64,000 bases of DNA from DASQZT01 sp963728965 (GTDB lineage Bacteria; Acidobacteriota; Terriglobia; Bryobacterales; Bryobacteraceae): positions 22,864 to 86,863 of the forward strand of contig CAVSMH010000013.1 in NCBI GenBank assembly GCA_963728965.1, in the 5' to 3' direction. The notes below the pieces were generated by a model. It had not been told where the DNA came from and made no database searches. It saw nothing but the letters and a program-made list of their open reading frames with translations. Shown here piece after piece: positions 26,085 through 33,904 of this stretch; the first letter of the stretch is position 1; every line of letters starts with the position of its first letter. The translations under genes and the position numbers were made by a program.

Positions 26085-27933
26085 CGTCTCGCGGCTCGGG
26101 CAGGACGATTCGGCCGTGCGTCACGGCGATCTCCCCGCCGCCGGACATGGGACGGAACGTCAGTCCCTCGGCGAGAGGCAGGTCGTCTACTGCCAGCTCG
26201 ATCGGCCTGGCGCTGCCGGCGCGGTTCAGCACGACCAGCACGCGCTCCCCGGGCGACGTGCGCAGATAGGCGTACTGATCCCGATTCACCAGAAGCTGCA
26301 CCAGGCTGCCGCGGCGCAGGGCCGGGTGAGCCTGCCGAAAGTGCAGCAGCTCGCGCATCCGGTCGAAGGCGAGCGCGGCATCTCCGTGGCGTCCCTGGGG
26401 CTCGAAGGCATTGACGGGATCGCCCGGCCAGCCGCCGGGAAAATCGGCGCGCACGGTACGATCGCTGCGGTCGGTGCCGGCCCCCATGGCGATCTCGTCC
26501 CCGTAATAGAGGTGCGGCACGCGGCGCGTGGTCAACAGGAACGCCTGGGCCATCAGCAGCTTCCCTACGTCGCCCCCGGCCACGGTGAGGAAACGCGGCT
26601 GGTCGTGGTTGCCCACGAACGCCACGAGCTGCTCGGGGTGTTGATAGAGAAAATCCTCCGCCAGGATATCGGTGAGCCGGGTCATGGGCTGGCCGTCGGC
26701 AAAAACCGCGCGGATCGCGGATTCGAGAGGGAAATCGAGCATGCTCTTCAAGTGCGTATCGATGCCGTAGCGGCGCACGCCGCCATCGAAGAAAGAAAGC
26801 ACGGCGGGGGTGCGCGCGGTGATCTCGCCCACCACCACCAGGTCCGGATACTGGCGGTCGATGGCGACCTGCCACTGCTCCCAGAAGGGGCGGTCCACGT
26901 ACGGATACGTGTCCTGGCGGATGGCGTCGAGGCCGGTCATCCCGATCCACCAGAGGGCGTTCTCGATCAGGTAGTCGGTGAGCAGCGGGTCGGTCTGGTC
27001 GAAATCCGGAAGCTGGCCCACGAACCAGCCGCGCAGCGGGAGGTCGCGGCGTTTGGGGCGTGCGTAAGGATCCGCCAGGGCGGCAATATCGTAGTTGTTC
27101 ACCAGTTTCGGCGTACGGTCGAGATCGTGGAACCAGGTGGGCGTGGGCGGGTGTTCCAGCCATGGATGGCGCGGCCCGCTGTGGTTCGCAACCTGGTCCT
27201 GCACCACTTTGATGCCGAGCCGGTGCGCGGCGTCCACCAGGTCGCGAAACTCCTGCATGGTGCCGAAGCGCGGCTCGACGGCGTAGAAATCGACCGTGTG
27301 ATAGCCGTGATAAGGACTGGCGCCGGGCGTGGAGTTCTGGTAGACCGGATTGACCCAGATCCCGGTGACGCCGAGTTCCTTCAAATAGGAGAGGTGATCG
27401 CGAATGCCGCGCAGATCGCCGCCGTGGAAGGCGCCGGCGGCCTGGCGGTTGGCCGGCGACCGGAACTCGGGCGGGCTGTCGTTGGTGGGGTCTCCGTCGG
27501 CGAATCGATCCGGCATGAGCAGGTAGATCACATCGTCCGGAGTGAATCCCTGGAACCGGCCCGCGGGTGCGAGCGGAGCATTCAGCACGAAATCGAAATG
27601 CGCGGCTGAGGCGCCCTTGGTGACCTGAAAGGTGTACGTGCCGGGCGGCACCGCGGGATCGATGGTGAGGTAGAAGAACAGGTACCGGCCGTCGGCGGAC
27701 GTGCGGCGCGGTTCGATGCGGAAGCCCCGGGCGGAGGTCGCGACCGCGGCGCCATCGAGGTCGGCCCCGGTGACCAGCACCTGAATGGGATTGCGGCTGT
27801 GATGGACCCACCAGTTGGGCGGCTCGACCTTGGCGACCGACGGCGCCGCAAAGCCGGCGGTGGCCAGCACCAGCCAGAGGAACGGAACGCGTCTGCTCAC
27901 AAAGGCACTATAACAGGGGCCGGCGGCCATCAT
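26062..27933 (-). CDS. Exported alpha-amylase family protein (GH13, cyclomaltodextrinase-like)
   Basis: Up to 623 residues; a GTG at 27900 (SRRVPFLWLVLATAGFAA) gives a cleaner signal peptide. An N-terminal immunoglobulin-like domain (about 35-120) as in cyclomaltodextrinases precedes the barrel: YLLMPDRFADGDPTND with the calcium-binding Asp/Asn, FHGGDLRGI, GIKVVQDQVANHSG. Catalytic residues are Asp341 (GLDAIRQD), Glu370 (VVVGE) and Asp444 (GNHDQPRF). A beta-sandwich C-domain closes it. It hydrolyses alpha-glucans or maltodextrins outside the cytoplasm. It overlaps the ligase gene tail to tail by 23 bp. Confidence 0.93.
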   Translation of the reverse strand: MMAAGPCYSAFVSRRVPFLWLVLATAGFAAPSVAKVEPPNWWVHHSRNPIQVLVTGADLDGAAVATSARGFRIEPRRTSADGRYLFFYLTIDPAVPPGTYTFQVTKGASAAHFDFVLNAPLAPAGRFQGFTPDDVIYLLMPDRFADGDPTNDSPPEFRSPANRQAAGAFHGGDLRGIRDHLSYLKELGVTGIWVNPVYQNSTPGASPYHGYHTVDFYAVEPRFGTMQEFRDLVDAAHRLGIKVVQDQVANHSGPRHPWLEHPPTPTWFHDLDRTPKLVNNYDIAALADPYARPKRRDLPLRGWFVGQLPDFDQTDPLLTDYLIENALWWIGMTGLDAIRQDTYPYVDRPFWEQWQVAIDRQYPDLVVVGEITARTPAVLSFFDGGVRRYGIDTHLKSMLDFPLESAIRAVFADGQPMTRLTDILAEDFLYQHPEQLVAFVGNHDQPRFLTVAGGDVGKLLMAQAFLLTTRRVPHLYYGDEIAMGAGTDRSDRTVRADFPGGWPGDPVNAFEPQGRHGDAALAFDRMRELLHFRQAHPALRRGSLVQLLVNRDQYAYLRTSPGERVLVVLNRAGSARPIELAVDDLPLAEGLTFRPMSGGGEIAVTHGRIVLPEPRDVNIYWAR

Positions 27934-27939
27934 GCGCCT

Positions 27940-28288
27940 TGTTCGAGCGGGCTGCTGGTCCTGGTCGCCGCGACTCTACCGGGCATCGGCGCCAATGATG
28001 CGCCGGCGCCGGCCGCGCCCGCCCGCAACGAGAAACCGCTCACCTTCGAGTACGAACTGGCCGGCGGCAAGCTGACCTTCTGGTTCGCCGCGACCAGCCG
28101 CTCCGGATCTTTCCGCCGAGGAGCTAGTCTGTCCGTCTTGCGGCGGAACCGGCATCTGCCCCACTTGCGAAGGTTCTGGAATCTTCCCGCCACCGGCGCG
28201 AGAAAAGAAGTCCATCGACCGTTGTTTTAGATGGCGGCGACCAGCTTTCGCGCCGCGGCATCCAAGGGCGAATCCGCGGCACTGGTGA
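27940..28288 (+). pseudogene. Possible broken small secreted protein with CPxC zinc-knuckle motif
   Basis: One plus-strand frame reads a hydrophobic SGLLVLVAATLPGIGAND followed by NEKPLTFEYELAGGKLTF. A different frame then reads AEELVCPSCGGTGICPTCEGSG at about 28115-28180 and stops at 28286-28288. Two CxxC pairs spaced as in DnaJ-type zinc modules are unlikely by chance. A frameshift near 28080-28100, and no start codon in the first frame, suggest a decayed or mis-sequenced gene. Family and function are unknown; bases 28289-28404 hold the upstream region of the next gene. Confidence 0.35.
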
Positions 28289-28404
28289 ACACGATGTCCC
28301 AGCGAAGGAATGTCAGTGCAAGGTCACCGGCAAGTTCAACTCTAAAGACTCTGCAAGAACCGCCGATCTAGAGCGTGTAGGTAACGAAAACTCGAGGAAC
28401 CTGA

Positions 28405-29505
28405 ATGAGACGGCACCTTTTGGCAGCAGTTCTGATCCCCGCTTCCGCGCTCGCGGCCCTGTGGATCGCTCCGGGTGGGCGATGGCTGCCGGCCGCGGCT
28501 CTGTTGGTCACCCTGGCGGTCGGCTGGAGGGCTCTGGGCCAGGCCCGCGGCCTCGACCGGAGAATCGTCTTCTTGGAGGGTACCCTCGACGCGGTACCGC
28601 AGCCTCTCACCGTGACGGACATGGACATGCGGTGGGTATTCGTGAACAAGACAACGGAAAGCCTGCTGCGCAAGACGCGGCACCAGATTGCCGGACACCA
28701 CTGCTCGGAATGGCAGGCGCACATCTGCGGGACCGAAAAGTGCGGAATCGCCAGTCTCCGAAGCGGGTGCCCCCGAACCCAGTACCAACAGGATATGGGC
28801 GATGGCACGCACCGGTCCATGCAGGTGGATACGTCGTATATTTCGGACCACAAAGGAAGGCGGATCGGCCATATCGAGATCGTCACGGATGTGGAGGCGC
28901 AGGCGCAGCTTTCCGGTTTGCACTCGCGGTTGGCCTCCTCGCTCGAGGAGATGTCCGGGACGATTACCGAGATCGATTCACAGACTCGCGCTAACGCCGC
29001 CAATGCCGATGAGGCGCGGCGCCTGGCAGGCCAGAGCCGCCAACGGATCCATACCGGTGTGGAGGAAATCGGTCAGCTTAACCAGGCCATGAGCGCAATC
29101 ACCGATACCAGCAAGGAGATTACGAAGATCAATAAGGCCATCGACGAGATTGCCTTTCAGACCAATATCCTGGCGCTCAATGCGGCGGTCGAAGCCGCCC
29201 GCGCAGGGGAATCGGGCCAAGGCTTCGCCGTGGTTGCCGATGAGGTGCGGAACCTCGCCTCCCGATCGGCCGAAGCCGCTAAGCGTGCATCGGAACTGAT
29301 CGAACGGTCCGGCGAGGCGGTATCGCGGGGCAGCGAGCTCGCTGCCCGGGTCACCACCGCGCTGGCCGCCATGGATACCGAATCCTGTAAGGTGGACGAG
29401 GTAATCCAGCAGATCGCGAGTGCCTCTTCCCAGCAGGCACAGGGGATGTCCACTGTGGCGGAGGCCATCACGCAAGTCGGAAAGATGGCTTCCCAATCGG
29501 CGTAG
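28405..29505 (+). CDS. Methyl-accepting chemotaxis-type protein with cysteine-bearing PAS domain
   Basis: 366 residues. Two adjacent membrane segments (about 5-22 and 27-45), then a PAS domain (about 55-165) starting FLEGTLDAVPQPLTVTDMDMRWVFVN. This PAS has four cysteines in HHCSEWQAHICGTEKCGIASLRSGC, a pattern seen in receptor PAS domains that bind heme or another cofactor, or sense redox. The C-terminal signalling helix pair has the highly conserved hairpin tip DEIAFQTNILALNAAVEAARAGESGQGFAVVADEVRNLA. No HAMP is present and the protein is short. No other chemotaxis gene is in the window, so partners CheA/CheW must be elsewhere. Confidence 0.92.
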   Translation: MRRHLLAAVLIPASALAALWIAPGGRWLPAAALLVTLAVGWRALGQARGLDRRIVFLEGTLDAVPQPLTVTDMDMRWVFVNKTTESLLRKTRHQIAGHHCSEWQAHICGTEKCGIASLRSGCPRTQYQQDMGDGTHRSMQVDTSYISDHKGRRIGHIEIVTDVEAQAQLSGLHSRLASSLEEMSGTITEIDSQTRANAANADEARRLAGQSRQRIHTGVEEIGQLNQAMSAITDTSKEITKINKAIDEIAFQTNILALNAAVEAARAGESGQGFAVVADEVRNLASRSAEAAKRASELIERSGEAVSRGSELAARVTTALAAMDTESCKVDEVIQQIASASSQQAQGMSTVAEAITQVGKMASQSA

Positions 29506-29590
29506 TGTGCTCCGGGGCGTGGTGCGTGGCGCCCGTGGCGCTAGGTAATTTAGGGGCCGATGAAAACCTACCGGCCCCCCGGGGCTGGCG

Positions 29591-29752
29591 TCAGATTGCG
29601 CGCCGGCCCACAACAAATGCGATCAGCCAGATCACCAGGAAGATAACGAACAGGATTTTCGCCAGGCCGGCAGCAGCTCCGGCGATGCCGCCAAACCCCA
29701 GAATCGCGGCGATGATCGCAATGACGAGAAAAATCAACGACCAATGAAGCAT
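29591..29752 (-). CDS. DUF1328 family membrane protein (YtjA-like)
   Basis: 53 residues: MLHWSLIFLVIAIIAAILGFGG, then AGAAAGLAKILFVIFLVIWLIAFVVGRR. These are the two transmembrane helices of the DUF1328/YtjA family, with the conserved FGGIAG turn and matching length. AAGGAG lies nine bases upstream of the ATG at 29752. The family is often stress-induced and of unknown role. The gene sits between the chemoreceptor and kinase genes on the opposite strand. Confidence 0.88.
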   Translation of the reverse strand: MLHWSLIFLVIAIIAAILGFGGIAGAAAGLAKILFVIFLVIWLIAFVVGRRAI

Positions 29753-29826
29753 AAGCTTGCTTCTCCTTCCGCCGTGAGAGTGGCAGTTTCCGCGCCAGAG
29801 TGAAGGAACGCACGTGGCGGTACCCT

Positions 29827-31347
29827 ATGAGCATGAGCTTTCAGATCGGGGCCACGGTGGGGGATTACGAGGTGATCGGGGTTCTGGGGCGCGGTGGCAT
29901 GGGAAAGGTTTTCCGCGTCCGCAGCCTGCTCACGCTTCGTGAAGAAGCCATGAAAGTAGTGTCGTCGGATCTGGAAGACCGGCCGGAACTGGCGGATCGG
30001 TTCCTGCGCGAAATCCGCGTCCACGCCAGCCTGGAACATCCCAACATCGCTGCTTTGCATGCGGCTTTGCGGGTGAACGACGAAATCGTGATGATCCTCG
30101 AACTGGTGGATGGAGTTGGGCTGGACGAAAAGATCCGTAGCGGCCCGCTCGATCCATCGTCGGTCGCGAGCTATGTTACCCAGGTGCTGGCGGCGCTGGC
30201 CTTCGCGCATGGCCACGGCGTGGTGCACCGCGATATCAAGCCGGCCAACATCCTGGTGACGGCGGCCGGGCAGGTCAAGCTCACCGATTTCGGGATCGCC
30301 ATGGCCAGCCGCGAACTGCGGCTGACGCGGGCCGGTTTCACGATGGGTTCGCTGCTGTACATGTCGCCGGAGCAGATCCGCGGCGAGGCGGTGGAAGCGC
30401 GGTCGGACCTCTACTCGCTGGGCGTGACGATGTACGAAATGGTGACCGGCCGGCGTCCTTTCGATGGTGAGAACGAGTACGCGGTGATTAACGCCCATTT
30501 GACCCGGATACCGCAGCACCCTTCCACGGTCCACGCCGCCGTGCCGCGCGCGCTGGGCGACATCATCATGAAGGCCATGGCCAAAGGTCCGGCCGAACGG
30601 TTCGCTTCGGCCCTGGAGTTTCAGGCCGCTCTCTCCCCGCCGCCGCGGACCTTCGCCGCCCCGGCTGCCGCGCAGCCTACCTCCACGCCGATTGCGTCCG
30701 AAGACCTGGCGCGGGTGGAATCGGGCCTGGTGCGGGTGGTGGGGCCGATCGCGCGTCACCTGGTGGCCAGCGCGGCGCGCCGCGCCACGGATTTCCACGC
30801 ACTCTGCCAGGACCTGGCGGCGCAATTGCCGGAACCGCGCGAACGCGAGGCCTTCCTGAAATCGTGCCTGCGCGGCGGAACCGCGCCGCAGGCGATCGTG
30901 CCCGGCCCGGCCCTCACGGCTTCCGCGGCCACGGTGTGGGACCCGGCCTGGCTTGGCCGGCTGGAGCAGTCGCTGGCGGAGCAGGTAGGGCCCATCGCGC
31001 GCGTGCTGGTGAAGAACGCCGCGCGGCGCTCGCGCACCGCCGACGAACTGGTGCAGTCGCTGGCCGGGGAAATCCCGTCGGAAATTGCGCGCAAACGGTT
31101 TCGCGAGGCGGCTACTGGCCTTCGATCATCTTTGAGCGCCCGTTCCAGGCTGCGGCGCATGCGGTTGAAGGACCCGGCCAGCACCGCGATTTCGTCTTTG
31201 CCTTTCACCGGCAACTCGGGCATGTCCAGCTTGCCGACGCTGATTTCGTCGGCCATCGCCGATAGCGCGCTGAGCGGTCGAACCACCGACAGCAGCAGCA
31301 CGACGTCCAGCAGGATCATGCTGGCGACAAACAACCCTCCCAGGTAA
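29827..31347 (+). CDS. Serine/threonine protein kinase with two C-terminal repeat modules
   Basis: Kinase domain 14-275: GRGGMGKVF glycine loop, Lys43 (AMKVV), HRDIKPAN with Asp136, DFG at 154-156, SPEQIRG. Then come two copies of a roughly 75-residue module with core RVExxLxxVVGPIARHLVxxAARR...LxxxLAxxLPExxxRxxF (about 298-355 and 380-435), a DUF8082-like C-terminal module known from acidobacterial and cyanobacterial kinases. The open frame runs to 31347, but the tail after ATGLRSS is composition-biased shadow sequence antisense to the DUF3365-HAMP gene. If one T in the run 31131-31133 were absent, the gene would end at TGA right after RSS (about 31135). I infer that end to be the original one. 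No membrane segment is seen. Confidence 0.88.
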   Translation: MSMSFQIGATVGDYEVIGVLGRGGMGKVFRVRSLLTLREEAMKVVSSDLEDRPELADRFLREIRVHASLEHPNIAALHAALRVNDEIVMILELVDGVGLDEKIRSGPLDPSSVASYVTQVLAALAFAHGHGVVHRDIKPANILVTAAGQVKLTDFGIAMASRELRLTRAGFTMGSLLYMSPEQIRGEAVEARSDLYSLGVTMYEMVTGRRPFDGENEYAVINAHLTRIPQHPSTVHAAVPRALGDIIMKAMAKGPAERFASALEFQAALSPPPRTFAAPAAAQPTSTPIASEDLARVESGLVRVVGPIARHLVASAARRATDFHALCQDLAAQLPEPREREAFLKSCLRGGTAPQAIVPGPALTASAATVWDPAWLGRLEQSLAEQVGPIARVLVKNAARRSRTADELVQSLAGEIPSEIARKRFREAATGLRSSLSARSRLRRMRLKDPASTAISSLPFTGNSGMSSLPTLISSAIADSALSGRTTDSSSTTSSRIMLATNNPPR

Positions 31348-31991
31348 AGCAGCAGCCGGTTGAAGCCCGCGTTCGCCAGGCGAATCGGCACCTCCATGGG
31401 CACCGAGACAATCTGCGCTCCAATAATCTCTCCCTTCTGCCAGCCGAAGCCGTTGTTCGACCCGTAGCGCCGCACGAGTGCTGCCGGCGCGATCCGCGGC
31501 CGGTCGTGGCACTCCAGGCACGGGGGATCGGCGCGGATGGGACGCGCGAGAAAGAGCGACGGGCCGGTGGGCGTGTCGCGCTGTCCGACCAGTTCCTTTT
31601 CCGCTTTGTGGTTGCGAAACGAGTTGATGATGTCCGCTTCCCAATCTACGGCCCGGTCGCGAAGGTTGGTGGGGTCCAGGGTGGCTTCTTTGTAGGCGTA
31701 ATCGGGGTAGGCGCCGCGGAGGTTGTTGAAGCTCTCGGTGGCCGCGAAGGCCGGTACGGTTTGCGGCAGGAACGTGCGCTGATGCTCCTGCTGCACTTCG
31801 AGCAGCGGCTTGATCTCCGTGGAGGTGTAAGTGCGCGCGGCCATCATGGCCTGCATCATGAGCCGCGCCTGGCGGAGCACTTCCTCCCGCGCCTCATTCT
31901 GCAGGAAGCTGTGGGATAGGTAGGCCGCCACGGCAAATCCGCCGCCCAGGACCAGGCCGAGGATCAGGTTGAACTTGGCGAGTAATTTCAT
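30756..31991 (-). CDS. Membrane sensor with DUF3365 and HAMP domains (3' end affected by frameshift)
   Basis: N-terminal membrane helix (FNLILGLVLGGGFAVAAYLSH), then a DUF3365 periplasmic domain: ARLMMQAMMAARTYTSTEIKPLL, TFLPQTVPAFAATESFNNLR, ARPIRADPPCLECHDRP with a CLECH heme c motif, then FGWQKGEIIGAQIVSVPM. A second helix (LLLYLGGLFVASMILLDVVLL) and a HAMP domain follow (VRPLSALSAMADEIS to FNRMRRSLERALK). After ALK the literal frame continues for about 120 residues antisense to the kinase. Deleting one A (plus-strand T, 31131-31133) gives ALKMIEGQ and a stop at 31112-31114. I take about 290 residues as the original length. It has no histidine kinase or methyl-accepting output. Confidence 0.82.
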   Translation of the reverse strand: MKLLAKFNLILGLVLGGGFAVAAYLSHSFLQNEAREEVLRQARLMMQAMMAARTYTSTEIKPLLEVQQEHQRTFLPQTVPAFAATESFNNLRGAYPDYAYKEATLDPTNLRDRAVDWEADIINSFRNHKAEKELVGQRDTPTGPSLFLARPIRADPPCLECHDRPRIAPAALVRRYGSNNGFGWQKGEIIGAQIVSVPMEVPIRLANAGFNRLLLYLGGLFVASMILLDVVLLLSVVRPLSALSAMADEISVGKLDMPELPVKGKDEIAVLAGSFNRMRRSLERALKDDRRPVAASRNRLRAISDGISPASDCTSSSAVRERRAAFFTSTRAMGPTCSASDCSSRPSQAGSHTVAAEAVRAGPGTIACGAVPPRRHDFRKASRSRGSGNCAARSWQSAWKSVARRAALATR

Positions 31992-32070
31992 TGCGGGTCG
32001 TTCTCAGAGGCAATAACTACTACCAATGCTACAATGAACCTCCCCGAACGAACGGTGCGCGCGCCGGATA

Positions 32071-32823
32071 ATGACCAATCACTACCATTGGCTGGCACGA
32101 TACTACGATCAGGTCTTCGCCTTTGCGCCGGCTTATGGCGAACCGGCGCGCCGCAAGATCCTGGGCCCGATTCTGCCCGGCGTGAAGGCGGCGTGCGACC
32201 TGGCATGCGGCACGGGAACCACCGCCGTCGCCCTGGCGCGAATGGGCATCCGTGTGTTCGGCGTGGATCTCTCGGCCGCCATGTGCCGGGCGGCGCGCGA
32301 GAAGGCCCGGGGCGCGGGCGTGAAACTGCGCGTGATCCGCGCGGATATGCGGGAGTTCCGTTTGCCACAGCCCGTTGACCTGGTGACCTGCGAGTTCGAT
32401 GCCCTGAACCATGTCCCCGAAGAGCGCGATCTGGCGCGTGTCGCGCGCCGCGTGGCGCGGGCGCTGCATTCCGGCGGGCACTTCTACTTCGATGTCAACA
32501 ACAGCCTCGCCTTCAAAAAACTCTGGCCGAGCGCCTGGTGGATCGAAAAGCGCGGCGTGGTTCTGGTGATGCACGGCGGGCACGATCCGGAGCGCGATCG
32601 CGGCTTCAGTGATGTGGAATGGTTCATCCGCGAAGGCGGCCTTTGGCGGCGCCGCCGCGAACGCGTGGAGGAAGTGTGCTGGACGGCCGCCGAGATCCGG
32701 CGCACGCTGCGCGCTGCCGGCTTCCGCCGCATCCGCGCGTGGGATGCCGCGCCCCTGCTGAAGCACAGCGACCCGTCGCTGCCTGCGGGTTGCCGTACTT
32801 ATTACCTGGCGCAAAAAGCATAG
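32071..32823 (+). CDS. Class I SAM-dependent methyltransferase
   Basis: 250 residues. Motif I is ACDLACGTGTTAVALARMG with the acidic residue of motif II in VFGVDLSAAM; DMREFRLPQPVDLVTCEFDALNHV gives motifs III-IV. These form the SAM-binding Rossmann-like fold of Methyltransf_11/25 enzymes. The N-terminal NHYHWLARYYDQVF is typical of that group. The substrate is unknown. It is the first gene after the divergent sensor gene and is followed 47 bp later by the NHL-protein gene, which begins its own ribosome binding site. Confidence 0.92.
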   Translation: MTNHYHWLARYYDQVFAFAPAYGEPARRKILGPILPGVKAACDLACGTGTTAVALARMGIRVFGVDLSAAMCRAAREKARGAGVKLRVIRADMREFRLPQPVDLVTCEFDALNHVPEERDLARVARRVARALHSGGHFYFDVNNSLAFKKLWPSAWWIEKRGVVLVMHGGHDPERDRGFSDVEWFIREGGLWRRRRERVEEVCWTAAEIRRTLRAAGFRRIRAWDAAPLLKHSDPSLPAGCRTYYLAQKA

Positions 32824-32870
32824 CCGGTCTCCCAGCGGAGTATACTCACTCGAAGGGGAGGGACTCCGCA

Positions 32871-33899
32871 ATGAAAAGGCGCACGTTTCTGCAAGCCACA
32901 GGCGCGCTGGCTCCGGCGATTCTGGGTGCCGACGACAAGGCCGGCACCAGGCTGCCAATCTTCGGGTCGGGCGATCACACCTACGAGGTCCACCACGATT
33001 GGGGCGAACTGCCGGCCGATATTCGCTACGGGAACACCCACGGCGTGGTGCAGGATTCGCAGGGGCACATCTACGTGCATCACACCGTTCACGCCACCAG
33101 CGAAAGCTCCGATTCCATGGTGGTGTTCGACGAAAAGGGCAAGTTCGTCAAGTCCTGGGGGAAGGAGTTCAAAGGCGGCGCCCACGGCCTGCACATTCAA
33201 AAAGAGGGAAGCACGGAGTTCCTGTACCTCTGCGACACGAAGCGCGCGGTGGTGGTGAAGGCCACGCTCGATGGTGAGGAAGTTTTCAGCCTGGGCTATC
33301 CGGATCAGTCCGAGGCGTACCAGCCCGATGCCGGCGGAAAGAAGCAGAAATACAGCCCCACCAACCTGGCGATTGCGCCGAACGGCGATTTCTACGTGGG
33401 CGACGGCTACGGCTCGAGCTACATCAATCAGTACAACCACAAGGGCGAATTTCTGCGCACCTTCGGCGGCAAAGGCAAGGAGCCGGGAAAGGTGGATTGT
33501 CCGCACGGAATCGCCGTGGATATGCGCGGGCCATCGCCTATCCTGACCGTGGCCGACCGCGCCAACAATCGCATCCAGCGATTCACGCTGGACGGTAAGC
33601 ACATCGATTTCATCGGCGGTACGAATCTCCCGTGTCATTTCCACTATTTCAAGAATGGCGACACGGTGGTTCCCGACCTGGGCGCCCGCGTGACCCTGTT
33701 CGACCGCGACAACCAGGTCATCGAGCACCTGGGAGACGATTCGGCAAGCAAGTGGAGCGAGACGCGGAAACTGCCCCGCGATCGCTTTACTCCGGGCAAG
33801 TTCGTTTGCCCCCACGGCGCCTGTTTCGATCACGACGGCAACATCTTCGTGGTGGAGTGGGTCGAAGTGGGCCGGGTCACCAAGCTGCGAAGGGTGTGA
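32871..33899 (+). CDS. Tat-exported NHL-repeat beta-propeller protein
   Basis: 342 residues. The start at 32871 follows GGGAGGG and opens with a twin-arginine signal (MKRRTFLQATGALAPAILGA). The mature part has about six NHL-like blades, e.g. NTHGVVQDSQGHIYVHHTVH, TNLAIAPNGDFYVGDGYGS and PHGIAVDMRGPSPILTVADRANNRIQRF. NHL propellers bind ligands or proteins or act as lyases (PAL type), and histidines such as HHTVHAT and PCHFHYF may hold metal. It stands 5 bp before the DUF1549/DUF1553 gene and is the likely first member of that operon. Confidence 0.9.
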   Translation: MKRRTFLQATGALAPAILGADDKAGTRLPIFGSGDHTYEVHHDWGELPADIRYGNTHGVVQDSQGHIYVHHTVHATSESSDSMVVFDEKGKFVKSWGKEFKGGAHGLHIQKEGSTEFLYLCDTKRAVVVKATLDGEEVFSLGYPDQSEAYQPDAGGKKQKYSPTNLAIAPNGDFYVGDGYGSSYINQYNHKGEFLRTFGGKGKEPGKVDCPHGIAVDMRGPSPILTVADRANNRIQRFTLDGKHIDFIGGTNLPCHFHYFKNGDTVVPDLGARVTLFDRDNQVIEHLGDDSASKWSETRKLPRDRFTPGKFVCPHGACFDHDGNIFVVEWVEVGRVTKLRRV

Positions 33900-33904
33900 T
33901 CGCG

